Positions 52,225 to 61,428 of a stretch of DNA of 64,000 nt are shown piece after piece. The stretch is from Paludibacteraceae bacterium. GTDB taxonomy: Bacteria; Bacteroidota; Bacteroidia; Bacteroidales; Paludibacteraceae. The notes beneath the pieces are model-generated. The model saw only the letters and a program-made list of their open reading frames with translations. It did not search any database and was not told where the DNA came from. Position numbers and translations under genes: made by a program. Every line of letters starts with the position of its first letter. The stretch's first letter is position 1. Location of the stretch: positions 1-64,000 of the forward strand of contig JAFXPK010000031.1 in assembly GCA_017527905.1 (NCBI GenBank). Direction: 5' to 3'.

Positions 52225-54168
52225 ATGAAAAAACTTTTTACGTTAGCAGCAGCGTTATTGGCTTTCGCTTTGCATTGCAATGCGGGGGACTATAGCACTT
52301 GGGGCAAATTGAAAGTGGTTGGAAACCAATTGTGCTCCCAATCAGGAGAACCAGTCCAACTGAGGGGCTGGAGTACGTTCGGTCACTTTGACGGACTGGA
52401 GAAAGCGTTCAATGACGAGGGCGACTTCCAAAGGATGAAGCAGAACGGCGCCAACTTGGCCCGTATCGCCATGTACATCAACGAAGGAAAGGGATATCAA
52501 GGCAACCAAGACTACAACAAACAATGGGTGAAGAGTTGTATCGACTGGTGTAAGTCACAAAACATGTATTGTATCGTAGACTGGCACATCCTGAAACCAG
52601 GTAACCCGAATGACTACAGCGGTGCGGAGGATTTCTTCCGTGAGATCTGCCAATACGTGAAGGGGAAAGGTTACGACCACGTCATCTATGAGATCTGTAA
52701 CGAGCCGAACGTGGACACCGATACCGATGTCATGGGTAAAACGGTTAAGGACGTATGGGAGAATGTAAAGAAATATGCGAAAAAGGTGCTCCCTGTCATC
52801 AAGCAAGGTGACGGCGATGCAATCGTGCTCGTGGGTACTCCTCAATGGGACCAAGGCTTGGCATGGCCTCTCCAAGACCCTCTTGACGAATGCGGTTTGG
52901 AGAATGTGATGTATTCATTCCACAGCTACGCTGGCGACCAAAGACGTTATTTGGGTTATATCTCCTCAGCTGCCGCATTCATGCCAATCTTCGTTTCTGA
53001 GTGGGGTCTTTCAAGCCACACGGGTGACGGTGGCGACTTCAACGTGGCAAAAGAGACCGCAAACATGTTGATGGATATCTGCGCAGGTAAGAACCTCGGA
53101 AACCAAATCATCAGCTGGGCTAACTGGAGCTGGTGTGACAAAGGCGAGGTGGCTTCTTCCTTCACCAACTATGACGGCAACCAATGGTCCCAATCCGGTG
53201 AATACGTGAAGAACGCACTGAAACAAAACAACGACTACTCTAATGTGAAGTCTGAGCCATATGACGAGCCACAAGAGTTTGACGGATTCCACGACTTGGA
53301 TCTTAACCTGATGAAATATGACAGGGGAGGCGTTGGCGTCGCATTCTTCGACAACGACGAGGACTGGAAGACCCAAAATGCTTGTACTAAATCACCAGCA
53401 TGTAACATGGGTAACGCCGGTCAATTGGATGGCATCCGCGACAACGAAACTGTCGACTTGGGATATACCTATGGCAACGGAGAAGAGGGTCTCGGTGACG
53501 GTTACTACAGCTTGGGTTGGATCAGCCAGAGCGAATGGGTGAAATATACCATGAACATCAAAATCGCCGGCATCTACGAATTCGAGATCTACACCAGCAA
53601 CAGGCAGCACGACGTGGAGGCCATCAACAAGGTAGCTTTCGCATTGGACGGCAAGAACTGCTTGGTAGAGGAAGACGGTAAGGAATACTACAAAGTGGTA
53701 GACTTGACCCCATGCCATGGCGGAACCGAGTCAACAAGCGGTTACCAAGAGTGGGGTTGGGCAGAAGTGAAATCCAGCTACGCATCAGGCAAGAAGTTCT
53801 ACCTGAAACTGGAAGAAGGCCAACATGTCTTCGCGATAGCCTTCATGGCAACATCCGCAGGTTTGGGAACCGTCAAGTTCAAAGGAAAACCGGAGAACGA
53901 AGAGTTGTGGAACGTATCTGTCGCAGATACAAAGAGCAACATCAATGTTTCCATTTGGCCAAACCCTGCTGAGAACGGCAACATAAACATCACCTCCGAC
54001 GCTGACGCCGAGGTGGACATCTTCTCTGTTGACGGTGTCAATGTATATTCCGGCAACGTGGCCGCAGGCGCAACCAGCGAGTTGAACCTCAACCTCCCTG
54101 CCGGTGTCTACAACGTCTCTGTCAAGAGCGAGCAAGGTGTGACGACAGAGAAACTGATTGTGAAATAA
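52225..54168 (+). CDS. GH5 endoglucanase with CBM6-like module and T9SS sorting domain
   Basis: A secreted cellulase-type enzyme of 647 residues. The signal peptide is MKKLFTLAAALLAFALHCNA. GH5 domain, about 24-325: acid/base Glu160 in VIYEICNEPN and nucleophile Glu259 in FVSEWG, plus SFHSYAGDQRRYLGY and a late WANWSW. A CBM6-like beta module follows at about 350-555 (DGYYSLGWISQSEWVKYTMNI). The last about 75 residues (WPNPAENGNINITSDADAEV to LPAGVYNVSVKSEQGVTTEKLIVK) form a type A C-terminal domain for the type IX secretion system, so the enzyme is probably surface-attached. It acts on beta-1,4-glucan. Own promoter and terminator. Confidence 0.95.
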   Translation: MKKLFTLAAALLAFALHCNAGDYSTWGKLKVVGNQLCSQSGEPVQLRGWSTFGHFDGLEKAFNDEGDFQRMKQNGANLARIAMYINEGKGYQGNQDYNKQWVKSCIDWCKSQNMYCIVDWHILKPGNPNDYSGAEDFFREICQYVKGKGYDHVIYEICNEPNVDTDTDVMGKTVKDVWENVKKYAKKVLPVIKQGDGDAIVLVGTPQWDQGLAWPLQDPLDECGLENVMYSFHSYAGDQRRYLGYISSAAAFMPIFVSEWGLSSHTGDGGDFNVAKETANMLMDICAGKNLGNQIISWANWSWCDKGEVASSFTNYDGNQWSQSGEYVKNALKQNNDYSNVKSEPYDEPQEFDGFHDLDLNLMKYDRGGVGVAFFDNDEDWKTQNACTKSPACNMGNAGQLDGIRDNETVDLGYTYGNGEEGLGDGYYSLGWISQSEWVKYTMNIKIAGIYEFEIYTSNRQHDVEAINKVAFALDGKNCLVEEDGKEYYKVVDLTPCHGGTESTSGYQEWGWAEVKSSYASGKKFYLKLEEGQHVFAIAFMATSAGLGTVKFKGKPENEELWNVSVADTKSNINVSIWPNPAENGNINITSDADAEVDIFSVDGVNVYSGNVAAGATSELNLNLPAGVYNVSVKSEQGVTTEKLIVK

Positions 54169-54188
54169 CAAACGTTTTTCCGCTATAT

Positions 54189-54225
54189 GAAAGGGTCGGG
54201 TTCGCATTGAATCCGACCCTTTTTC
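54189..54225 (+). terminator. Terminator of the GH5 gene
   Basis: AAGGGTCGGGTTC with GAATCCGACCCTT and a T5 run, 21 bases past the stop. Confidence 0.85.
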
Positions 54226-54299
54226 GTGGGAATGCGCCATACGATGAATCAGGCAAGCCCCCTGCCACCACGACAGTTTTTTACCACACTAGACATAAT

Positions 54300-54334
54300 G
54301 TTATTTACTATTTGACGATTGACGATTTACTATT
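54300..54334. repeat. Dispersed ttatttactattt...cgatttactatt motif
   Basis: An AT-rich stretch very like the AT-rich part of the 81-bp repeats at 7635-7829 (ttactattt and acgatttactatt shared). The rest of the intergenic region 54169-54525 holds the GH5 terminator and the next promoter, and no gene. Confidence 0.6.
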
Positions 54335-54413
54335 CTCTGTGAGGGATTGTAGCCTACTGTCTCCTCTAAATGAAAGAGCCATGATTCATGTATGAAAAAT
54401 ATGAAAAAATTCT

Positions 54414-54421
54414 TATATTTG
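54414..54421 (+). promoter_or_regulatory. Promoter -7 motif for the 54526 gene
   Basis: TATATTTG followed by CG, about 105 bases before the ATG. No clear -33 element. Confidence 0.5.
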
Positions 54422-54525
54422 CGAAATTGTCTATTATGGCAATAACAAAGAGGACAGGATATCGTGAGGAGACATACAAGAACAATATGGTGAATTCAAA
54501 TTAACAATTAAAAAACATAAAAAGC

Positions 54526-56019
54526 ATGAGAAAATTATTTTTACTTTCTTTTACGCTGATCGCCTCAGTGGCGAGTGTGTTTGCGGATGCTGATTCCGAC
54601 AAATACTGGCTGATCAAAGATGGAAAATTTGTGACAGAAAACGTTACCGTTTCTCCTTACACAAGCAAAAAGGTGCAGTTAGGAATAGATATTCCTAACC
54701 AGATGAAGGACACCGTCGTGGACGGAGAGAATGTGGTTATCTACAAACAAATCTCCACAAACTACCTGGATGTGAAGTTGAAGATCGATTCCCTGAACCC
54801 GATAGACCTGAGCAAATACTATGTGATGGTCTTGGAATACAAGATCCCGGAATCACACAAGGATTTCAACCTGATGAGCGGAAATAACGACAGGAACAAG
54901 CCTATGTTCATCATCGGCATGCAACAGACCATGGCAGAGATCGAAAAAGAACCAGATCCAAATGCATGCAAAGTCTATACCACTATTGACGCGAAATTCG
55001 GTGACGCGAACAAGTGGGTGACAAAAAAACAATACATCTATTCTAACCCATCCATCCAATCAATCGGTGGCATGATTTTCTCCTACGCCCGCGAAAAAGG
55101 GGAACTTACAGAATTCCCATACATCAAAAACTTTTACTTCGAGCCACTGGAGGGAGGAAAACCTTTCTATGCGGAGAATTTCGACTGCCCTATCCACAAT
55201 GCGCTCTACAATGAAATAGTGGAAGCATATAGGGTATTTGAAGTAGAGAAAGAAGACGGAACGACAGAATTACAATTAGAGTTGGATGTGATCTACAATG
55301 GTGGCGTTGAAGCTGTAATCTCGAAGACAGAAACACTCCAATATGTACTAGACCACAACTTGGTATGGTTTAGGGACTATGTGCCAGATTCACTCAAAGG
55401 AACCGATGGATCCGGCTATATGGACGATGAGGTGCTCCATGGATTGCAGATAGAGGCACAAAGGGATTCAATCGTATTCCCTGGAATTAAACTTCCTAAT
55501 GGCATCAAGCAATTCAAGTCCGAAATGATCGTGAAGAAGCATAAGAACGATAAGGCAAGCTCATACGACAGATGGGATGACGCGGATCCTGCCACTGTCG
55601 TGAACGTGATGGATGTGCCGATCAAGGTACGCTTCAACACAAGCGATGGCACAGGCGAAACCATTGAGTTGGACGACAACAAGTTGCAGATGATCTGGAC
55701 AAAGCACGAGAGCATCATCAATGTGCCTGACGGCGCAGAGTCTATGGACTTGATCTTCAGCTCATTGCCAGTAGGCTATTTGGTGGATAACATCATGTTC
55801 ACCGCCTTGGGCGTTGACGGTGTCAACGACTACAATGCGGACAGCTTCGAGATCAACGCATACATCGACGCAAACGGCAACGTCGTTGTGCTGAACGGAG
55901 AATTGCTCGCGACATACAACTTGAACGGCCAAGCAGCCTCCATCAATGACAAGGCTATCGTAATCATCGTGAAGGGTGAGAACGGCGCAATCGCGGCGAA
56001 GACATTGATCAGAAAATAA
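54526..56019 (+). CDS. Secreted hypothetical protein
   Basis: A 497-residue exported protein with a signal peptide (MRKLFLLSFTLIASVASVFA). It is probably built of beta-sandwich repeats: YYVMVLEYKIPESHKDFNLMSG, FYFEPLEGGKPFYAENFD and MDLIFSSLPVGYLVDNIMFTALGVDGV recall carbohydrate-binding or jelly-roll domains. The end (DANGNVVVLNGELLATYNLNGQ to AAKTLIRK) resembles a type IX sorting domain like that of the GH5 enzyme upstream. Family not recognised. Its position next to GH5 suggests a polysaccharide-related surface role; inference. Confidence 0.7.
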   Translation: MRKLFLLSFTLIASVASVFADADSDKYWLIKDGKFVTENVTVSPYTSKKVQLGIDIPNQMKDTVVDGENVVIYKQISTNYLDVKLKIDSLNPIDLSKYYVMVLEYKIPESHKDFNLMSGNNDRNKPMFIIGMQQTMAEIEKEPDPNACKVYTTIDAKFGDANKWVTKKQYIYSNPSIQSIGGMIFSYAREKGELTEFPYIKNFYFEPLEGGKPFYAENFDCPIHNALYNEIVEAYRVFEVEKEDGTTELQLELDVIYNGGVEAVISKTETLQYVLDHNLVWFRDYVPDSLKGTDGSGYMDDEVLHGLQIEAQRDSIVFPGIKLPNGIKQFKSEMIVKKHKNDKASSYDRWDDADPATVVNVMDVPIKVRFNTSDGTGETIELDDNKLQMIWTKHESIINVPDGAESMDLIFSSLPVGYLVDNIMFTALGVDGVNDYNADSFEINAYIDANGNVVVLNGELLATYNLNGQAASINDKAIVIIVKGENGAIAAKTLIRK

Positions 56020-56053
56020 CAAGACCCGCATAGCGGGACATTAAAACCACTTA

Positions 56054-56092
56054 GGGACGGACGGGGAGCATTTCCCCGCCCGTCCTTTTTTT
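56054..56092 (+). terminator. Terminator of the 54526 gene
   Basis: GGACGGACGGGGA with TCCCCGCCCGTCC (one mismatch) and a T7 run. Confidence 0.9.
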
Positions 56093-56202
56093 ACCTGCCG
56101 CCCATTCTTTTGAACAGTTTGTTCAACGCTAAAAATTATGTATCTTTATACCTGTATTGGGTGAGTTCTAGATATCCACCGTTTTTTAGACCACATTTGC
56201 AT

Positions 56203-57708
56203 ATGACGAGTTTCTTGCGCTCCATATTACTACTGCTTTGGATCACTCTTCCGCTGCCGATTTTCCCGCAAACGGGAGACTTGGAACGGGTATCACCCGA
56301 ATCGCAGGGGCTCTCCTCCTCGGACGTAAAGGCCTATTTCGATGCGATGCTCACCTGCCCCACAGGCGAACCCCACGGACTGATGATCCTCCGCCACGGC
56401 AAAGTGGTGGGCGAGTTCTTCCCCAAACCCTTCGAACCCAACCAACCCCAACTGCTCTACTCCGCCGCAAAAACCTTCACAGGACTGGCGGTGGTCCTGG
56501 CCATCGAGGAGAACCGCCTGAAACTGACGGACCGTGTCGCGACGTTCTTCCCGGAGCAACTGCCGGATAGCATATCCGACCACCTCGCCTCCATGACCGT
56601 CCGTGACCTCCTGACCATGACCTCCGGCATCCAACCCGACCCGCTGATGCGGACAACGGGAGCCGAATGGATACGCCGATACCTGAGCAAACCGGTCTCC
56701 CAACCTGGCGAAGTCTTCCACTACGACTCCATGTGCTCATACCTGCTTTCGGCCATCGTGCAACGAGTCACGGGAGAGAAACTGCTGGACTACCTGCGAA
56801 GAAAAATATTTGACCCCCTGCACATCACAACGGTCGACTGGGAAGAGAGCCCGGAAGGCATCAACACGGGAGGCTGGGGCTTACGCATGCACGTGGAGTC
56901 AATGGCCAAGTTCGGTCAGCTGCTGCTGAATAAAGGAGAATGGGAAGGGAAGCGTCTGGTGTCGCCCGAATGGGTGGAGGAGATGACCTCCTCCCTGCAG
57001 GAAACAGGCATGCCCGACACATACGGCTACCACACCTGGCGCTGCGATTACCCGAACGCCTACCGCGCCGACGGAGCCCTAGGACAATACATCATCGTGG
57101 CGCCCGACGAAGAGATGGTGGTGGCCATCACCCAAGCGAACACAAGCAACGGCGTGGCGGAACGACAGCTGGTCTGGAAACTGCTCCGCCAGGCGAAGAA
57201 AGAGCCTTTGCCCGAATCCTCCGCCTACACAGCGCTCCTCCAGACACAGAACTCCTCTTCCCTACCCGTAGCCTCCGCAAAGAAACGTCGCACCCGCTGC
57301 CAATCGCTCCTACTGGACAAACAAGCCGCCTTGGGGACAAACGGACTGGAGTGGAGAACATTGCGCCTCGAATCCGCCACAAAGGAGAGCCTACAGCTAA
57401 CTGTCACCACCACAGAGGGAAAGGAGTATACAATATCCGCCGGACTCGGAGAATGGCACACGAACCAAACGGATGCCCACCCCCCATACAGCATCAAGGC
57501 AGTCGGGAGATTCCAAGGCATCCATCCTCCCTTTTCCGTGGCAAGCTGCTTCGGGGAGGACAACGACCAACTAACCATCAAAGTGCGCTACACAAACTGG
57601 GGGTTCGGGGCGGACCTGCACTTCCGGATAACGGAAGGCCAACTATCCCTGAAGGTAAAAGAGACCGGAAAGCGGGAAGCGTACAACGTCCCCATAGAGT
57701 TGGAATAA
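56203..57708 (+). CDS. Serine hydrolase, class C beta-lactamase fold
   Basis: A 501-residue exported hydrolase. Residues 1-24 form a signal peptide when the ATG at 56203 is used; the frame runs 31 codons further up without a better start. The beta-lactamase/esterase domain (about 30-340) has the nucleophile motif SAAKTF (SxxK) and YDSMCSYLLS (YxS/YxN position), with GWGLRMHVESMAKFGQLLLNKGEWEG typical of the family. The third motif is less clear. A C-terminal beta domain of about 140 residues (LLLDKQAALGTNGLEWRTL to VKVRYTNWGFGADLHFRI) resembles the tail of such esterases. Substrate unknown. Confidence 0.88.
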   Translation: MTSFLRSILLLLWITLPLPIFPQTGDLERVSPESQGLSSSDVKAYFDAMLTCPTGEPHGLMILRHGKVVGEFFPKPFEPNQPQLLYSAAKTFTGLAVVLAIEENRLKLTDRVATFFPEQLPDSISDHLASMTVRDLLTMTSGIQPDPLMRTTGAEWIRRYLSKPVSQPGEVFHYDSMCSYLLSAIVQRVTGEKLLDYLRRKIFDPLHITTVDWEESPEGINTGGWGLRMHVESMAKFGQLLLNKGEWEGKRLVSPEWVEEMTSSLQETGMPDTYGYHTWRCDYPNAYRADGALGQYIIVAPDEEMVVAITQANTSNGVAERQLVWKLLRQAKKEPLPESSAYTALLQTQNSSSLPVASAKKRRTRCQSLLLDKQAALGTNGLEWRTLRLESATKESLQLTVTTTEGKEYTISAGLGEWHTNQTDAHPPYSIKAVGRFQGIHPPFSVASCFGEDNDQLTIKVRYTNWGFGADLHFRITEGQLSLKVKETGKREAYNVPIELE

Positions 57709-57827
57709 TCTCCCCCTCACATCACATCATCGGCACATAGTCTATTGATTATCAGTGTATTGAATAATATTTTTTCATATTATAAAGAAAAAATTGGCAT
57801 TTTTAAATTTTACAGAGAGGTAAATTG

Positions 57828-57835
57828 TATATTTG
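57828..57835 (+). promoter_or_regulatory. Promoter -7 motif for rubrerythrin
   Basis: TATATTTG about 80 bases before the ATG at 57915. No clear -33 element. Confidence 0.5.
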
Positions 57836-57914
57836 TAAAGCGCAAGCGCAAAACATACAGCGGGCAAACAACCGCCCCACAGACAAAAAACTCTAACAAT
57901 TAATCTTTCATAAC

Positions 57915-58454
57915 ATGGCAAACAAGTATTCAGGAACACAAACAGAGAAGAATCTTGAAGCTGCATTCGCAGGAGAGAGTCAAGCGCGTAATAAATATAC
58001 CTATTTCGCCTCAAAGGCCAAAAAGGAAGGTTTCGAACAGATCGCGGCCATCTTCCAACAAACAGCGGACAACGAGAAGGAACACGCTAAACTATGGTTC
58101 AAAGAATTGAATGGCATCGGCACCACCGCCGAGAACCTTGAGGAAGCCGCCAAGGGAGAGAATTACGAATGGACAGACATGTATGAGGGATTCGCCCAGA
58201 CAGCAGAGAAGGAGGGATTCACGGCGCTAGCCAAGAAGTTCCGCCTAGTGGCCGCCATCGAGAAACGGCACGAGGAACGCTACCGCGCATTGCTAAAGAA
58301 CATCGAGACCGCCCAAGTCTTCGAGAAGAGCGAAGTGAAGGTGTGGGAGTGCAGGAACTGCGGACACATCGTAGTGGGCACGAAAGCGCCGGAAATCTGC
58401 CCTACTTGCGCTCATCCGCAAGCCTATTTCGAGGTGCACGTGGACAATTTCTAA
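57915..58454 (+). CDS. rbr: Rubrerythrin
   Basis: A non-haem iron peroxidase of 179 residues that removes hydrogen peroxide in anaerobes, working in the cytoplasm. The N-terminal four-helix diiron domain shows [22 protein letters not shown] and [15 protein letters not shown] with the carboxylate and His ligands. A C-terminal rubredoxin domain has two CxxC pairs, [12 protein letters not shown] and [11 protein letters not shown]. Rubredoxin follows 30 bases downstream and probably passes electrons to it. Confidence 0.97.
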   Translation: MANKYSGTQTEKNLEAAFAGESQARNKYTYFASKAKKEGFEQIAAIFQQTADNEKEHAKLWFKELNGIGTTAENLEEAAKGENYEWTDMYEGFAQTAEKEGFTALAKKFRLVAAIEKRHEERYRALLKNIETAQVFEKSEVKVWECRNCGHIVVGTKAPEICPTCAHPQAYFEVHVDNF

Positions 58455-58484
58455 AAATCACTTATCAATTTAATATTTTAAGCA

Positions 58485-58646
58485 ATGAAGAAGTACGTAT
58501 GTGAAGTATGTGGCTGGGAATATGACCCAGAAGTGGGATGTCCGGAGGCAGGTATCAAACCCGGCACACCATGGGAAGAGGTACCGGAAGACTTTGAGTG
58601 CCCGTTGTGCTCCGTAGGGAAAGACCAATTCACGGAGGCTGAATAA
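58485..58646 (+). CDS. Rubredoxin
   Basis: A small iron electron carrier of 53 residues: MKKYVCEVCGWEYDPEVG with the first CxxC, PGTPWEEVPEDFECPLC with the second. The ATG at 58485 is 30 bases after the rubrerythrin stop, so it is in the same transcript and is the likely electron donor of that peroxidase. Confidence 0.96.
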   Translation: MKKYVCEVCGWEYDPEVGCPEAGIKPGTPWEEVPEDFECPLCSVGKDQFTEAE

Positions 58647-58676
58647 GAGAGCCGGACGGAGCATTCCGTAACCAAA

Positions 58677-58724
58677 GGAAAGAGGGGAATCGCTATTGAC
58701 CAGCGTTTCCCCTCTTCCTTTTTT
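58677..58724 (+). terminator. Terminator of the rubrerythrin-rubredoxin operon
   Basis: AGGAAAGAGGGGAA pairs with TTTCCCCTCTTCCT, followed by a T run. Confidence 0.85.
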
Positions 58725-58819
58725 CGACACGCAACCCCCAAAGAAGAGTTTGTCACACCAACATCCTATTCCTATGCAAGAAAAATTGTCCTCCAATACG
58801 CAAAAAAGCACGCTGCAAA

Positions 58820-58834
58820 CCTCCTTTAAGGAGG
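58820..58834. promoter_or_regulatory. Dyad upstream of the sigma-54 promoter
   Basis: CCTCCTTTAAGGAGG, 7-bp arms around one base, centred about 89 bases before the predicted start at 58916. The distance suits an enhancer-binding activator site; that role is inference. Confidence 0.4.
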
Positions 58835-58890
58835 CCTAAATCAATTATATGATAAATATTATTTAATTTAATAGTTTGAAAAGGGTATTT

Positions 58891-58906
58891 TGGCACAGTT
58901 TTTGCA
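58891..58906 (+). promoter_or_regulatory. Sigma-54 (RpoN) type promoter
   Basis: TGGCAC, 5 bases, TTGCA: an exact match to the -24/-12 consensus with GG and GC at the correct 10-base spacing. Predicted start near 58916. No gene on the plus strand follows, only the small RNA. Confidence 0.7.
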
Positions 58907-58915
58907 CTATTATAC

Positions 58916-59080
58916 ATGAGAGGGTTAGATGAATTGTTAAATAATTCAACATAAATCATCTACTCGAACAGGAATAGACTTTTCATAATCCTTAAAAAGG
59001 GAACAATATTATCAAAATTTCTATGTATGTTTTGTTATACCGCGTCCACGGCTCTCCTTGCTGTGACGCGGTTTTTTTGC
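58916..59080 (+). ncRNA. Putative small RNA driven by sigma-54
   Basis: A transcript of about 165 nt is bounded by the sigma-54 promoter and a strong terminator. Its 3 prime hairpin has an 8-bp stem (ACCGCGTC with GACGCGGT), a one-base bulge and five more pairs, closing a UCUCCUU loop, then T7. The loop is complementary to AAGGAGA. No convincing frame lies inside: one of 12 codons starts at about the first base and another runs through the terminator. The call rests on promoter and terminator alone. Confidence 0.6.
59039..59078 (+). terminator. Terminator of the small RNA
   Basis: An extended GC-rich stem with a T7 run at 59072-59078; see the small RNA entry. Confidence 0.85.
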
Positions 59081-59131
59081 ATATGGATGTTACCATGATA
59101 CGGCGCGAACAGCGGATTCCGGGAGGTCACC

Positions 59132-60214
59132 TCACACCTCGATGCCCTTGGCGAAGTTCCTCCACTTCTCCACAAGCAGACGGAAGTCGTCCGGCCATTC
59201 CGAATCGAAATACATCTCCTCGCCCGTGCGCGGATGAACAAAGCCCAAGGTTTTGGCATGCAGGGCCTGTCGAGGGCAGATTTCCAGACAGTTCTTCACG
59301 AACTGTTTGTATTTAGCGGTAGTGTTGCCCCTCAGGATCTCCATACCCCCATACCGCTCGTCGGCGAACAGTGTATGTCCGATGTGCTTCATATGGACGC
59401 GTATCTGATGGGTCCTGCCCGTCTCCAACCTGCACTCCACGAGGGTCACATAGCCGAAGCGTTCCAACACCCGGTAATGGGTGACGGCATGTTTGGCGTT
59501 AGGATTTTCCCCCTCCGGGAAGACGGTGAAGAGCATCCTATCCTTCGGGTCGCGGCCCAAGTCGCCCGTGATGGTTCCCTCATCCTCGGTGAAGTTGCCC
59601 CACACAAGCGCATTGTACAGACGTTTGGTCGTCTTATTGAAGAATTGTTTACCCAAATGAGTCTTGGCATCCTCGTTCTTGGCGATGATGAGCAGACCGG
59701 ACGTATCCTTGTCGATACGGTGCACCAACCCTAGGCGTGGGTCATCGACGCTGAAGTCCGGCGAGTCTTTCAGATGCCACGCCAATGCGTTGAGGAGTGT
59801 GCCTTGGAAGTTGCCGAAGCCAGGGTGCACGACCATGCCCGGCTGTTTGTTGACGAGGATGACATCCTGGTCTTCGTATACGATGTTCAATGGAATGTCC
59901 TGCGGGATGATCTCGAACTCCGACGGTGGGTAGGAAAGCATGATGGATATCACATCCAGGGGCTTCACCCTATAATTGGACTTCACAGGCTTCCCGTTGA
60001 CCAATATGCACTGGGCGTCCGCCGCATCCTGGATACGGTTGCGGGAGACGTTCGACATGCAGTTGACGAGGTATTTGTCGATTCTGACGAGAGAATGGCC
60101 CTTCTCGACCGTGAAGCGGAAATGCTCATGGAACTGTCCGTCATTACCGAGGACAGCGTCGTCCTCCCTCTCTTCCGCATCTAAATCATCAGAGATGATG
60201 CTGTCGTCGATCAT
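59132..60214 (-). CDS. rluD: RluD-family rRNA pseudouridine synthase
   Basis: Makes pseudouridine in 23S rRNA (positions 1911/1915/1917 for RluD proper). The 360 residues include an acidic N-terminal extension, an S4 RNA-binding domain (about 42-95, IDKYLVNCMSNVSRNRIQDA), then the catalytic domain with HRIDKDTSGLLIIAKN (Asp168) and LETGRTHQIRVHMKHIGHTLFADERYG. Shares ATGA with the PASTA gene upstream, a pair conserved in Bacteroidales. Confidence 0.94.
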   Translation of the reverse strand: MIDDSIISDDLDAEEREDDAVLGNDGQFHEHFRFTVEKGHSLVRIDKYLVNCMSNVSRNRIQDAADAQCILVNGKPVKSNYRVKPLDVISIMLSYPPSEFEIIPQDIPLNIVYEDQDVILVNKQPGMVVHPGFGNFQGTLLNALAWHLKDSPDFSVDDPRLGLVHRIDKDTSGLLIIAKNEDAKTHLGKQFFNKTTKRLYNALVWGNFTEDEGTITGDLGRDPKDRMLFTVFPEGENPNAKHAVTHYRVLERFGYVTLVECRLETGRTHQIRVHMKHIGHTLFADERYGGMEILRGNTTAKYKQFVKNCLEICPRQALHAKTLGFVHPRTGEEMYFDSEWPDDFRLLVEKWRNFAKGIEV

Positions 60215-61065
60215 TTGAAGATATTATCAGTGTCCGCACTTGTGTCATCCGGCTCTTCCGGGTTGTAGTAAATCTCTTCAGGAGACTCCAGCGTGGAAGG
60301 ATCCTTGGACAGGTATAGGTTAATGGATCCGCCCACGTTGATGGTCGAACCCGTGGCAGGCTGTTGCTTGTACACGAAGAAGAGGGCTTTATCCGCATCG
60401 TCCTTCGGTTGCTCGTCATAGATGACCTTGCCGATGTTGAGGTAAGCGGAGTGCGCCTTAAGTATGGCCTGTTCCTCGTTCAGTTTCCTGAAGCTGACGA
60501 CCTCAAGGGTCTCGTTAGACAAGCCACGTCCCACGTAAAGCGTCACGCTGGATCCCTCCGGGATGCGAGTGCCAGGCTGCAACTCCAACTTGTTCTGCTT
60601 CACATATTGAACCAAATCCTTGTATTCGTTCGGGATATAAATAACGCTATCCACCTTCAACCCGACTGAATTGATCATGGCCTCCGCTTGTCTGAGCGAG
60701 AACTCATGCACATCCGGCAACACCACCTTGCGAATGGCGGAAGAGTTGACGATCAGATATATCGTACGGTCCGCCTTGATCTTCTCCCCCGGCTTCGGAG
60801 TCTGCTCCACAATGGCGCCAAGAGCCTTCCCCTTCATGAACACGGAATCGACCACATCCAACTTCAGGGACTGTTTCTGCAATATTTGGGAAGCCTCAAG
60901 CGTCGTCATTCCCGAGAGGTCAGGGACAACGATTTCCTGGTCATGGTTGGTGTAGCTTTTCAGCCAGGAGAACGTACACTTATAGATAACGAATAGGATC
61001 AACAACGCAGCGACAATGCTGATTGTATACGGGTTGATAAATATTTTCTTAGCACTGATTTTCAT
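60211..61065 (-). CDS. PASTA domain membrane protein
   Basis: A 284-residue envelope protein. A short cytoplasmic N terminus is followed by one membrane helix (about 14-33, ISIVAALLILFVIYKCTF) and three PASTA domains outside the membrane (VPDLSGMTTLEASQILQKQ; LPDVHEFSLRQAEAMINSVG; VVSFRKLNEEQAILKAHSA). The acidic tail ends at 60211. PASTA domains bind peptidoglycan; there is no kinase domain. The start at 61065 (MKISAKKIFI) is chosen over 25 extra codons upstream. It precedes rluD with a 4-base overlap. Confidence 0.9.
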   Translation of the reverse strand: MKISAKKIFINPYTISIVAALLILFVIYKCTFSWLKSYTNHDQEIVVPDLSGMTTLEASQILQKQSLKLDVVDSVFMKGKALGAIVEQTPKPGEKIKADRTIYLIVNSSAIRKVVLPDVHEFSLRQAEAMINSVGLKVDSVIYIPNEYKDLVQYVKQNKLELQPGTRIPEGSSVTLYVGRGLSNETLEVVSFRKLNEEQAILKAHSAYLNIGKVIYDEQPKDDADKALFFVYKQQPATGSTINVGGSINLYLSKDPSTLESPEEIYYNPEEPDDTSADTDNIFK

Positions 61066-61085
61066 AAGAACCGTATTATTTTTCA

Positions 61086-61093
61086 CAAAAATA
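61086..61093 (-). promoter_or_regulatory. Promoter -7 motif for PASTA-rluD
   Basis: TATTTTTG on the minus strand, 20 bases before the ATG at 61065. Confidence 0.5.
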
Positions 61094-61173
61094 CGATTTT
61101 TTTCTCTTATAGGTACGTTTATGATAAAATAACCCTGCAAAAAGCATCAACTTCTCCCCTCCCCATGCGCAAA

Positions 61174-61353
61174 CTACCAGAATCGCTTCTGCTGCGAGTT
61201 GTATTCGAAACCACCCTTGGCGAGGCGGGCGATCAACCAATCCTTGTCCACATCCAACGCCGCGCATAGCTCGTCCAACCCATCGAATTCGTCGCGCAGC
61301 TTCATGTTCACGAAACTGAGCAACATATTTATATCTTCCGGCAACTGATTCAT
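61174..61353 (-). CDS. DUF4250 domain protein
   Basis: A 59-residue protein matching DUF4250 in its full length: MNQLPEDINMLLSFVNMKLRDEFDGLDELCAALDVD then a final GGFEYNSQQKRFW. The ATG at 61353 fits the family start; 11 codons further upstream are open. Function unknown. It follows rpmH on the same strand, separated by a hairpin. Confidence 0.85.
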   Translation of the reverse strand: MNQLPEDINMLLSFVNMKLRDEFDGLDELCAALDVDKDWLIARLAKGGFEYNSQQKRFW

Positions 61354-61379
61354 AATATCCTTATCTATAAAACAATTGA

Positions 61380-61399
61380 GGCGCATACCATGATGCGCC
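61380..61399. other. Hairpin between rpmH and DUF4250
   Basis: GGCGCAT and ATGCGCC with a 6-base loop. On the minus strand it follows rpmH but has only a weak T-rich tail, so it may reduce read-through into DUF4250. Confidence 0.5.
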
Positions 61400-61428
61400 C
61401 CATATTTTTCCTTTGTTTCAGAGAAATA

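Noticed and set aside
58916..58954. 12-codon frame MRGLDELLNNST at the small RNA start
   Set aside because: The ATG coincides with the predicted transcription start and has no leader, and the frame covers little of the transcript; a non-coding RNA is more likely, though a leaderless peptide is not excluded.
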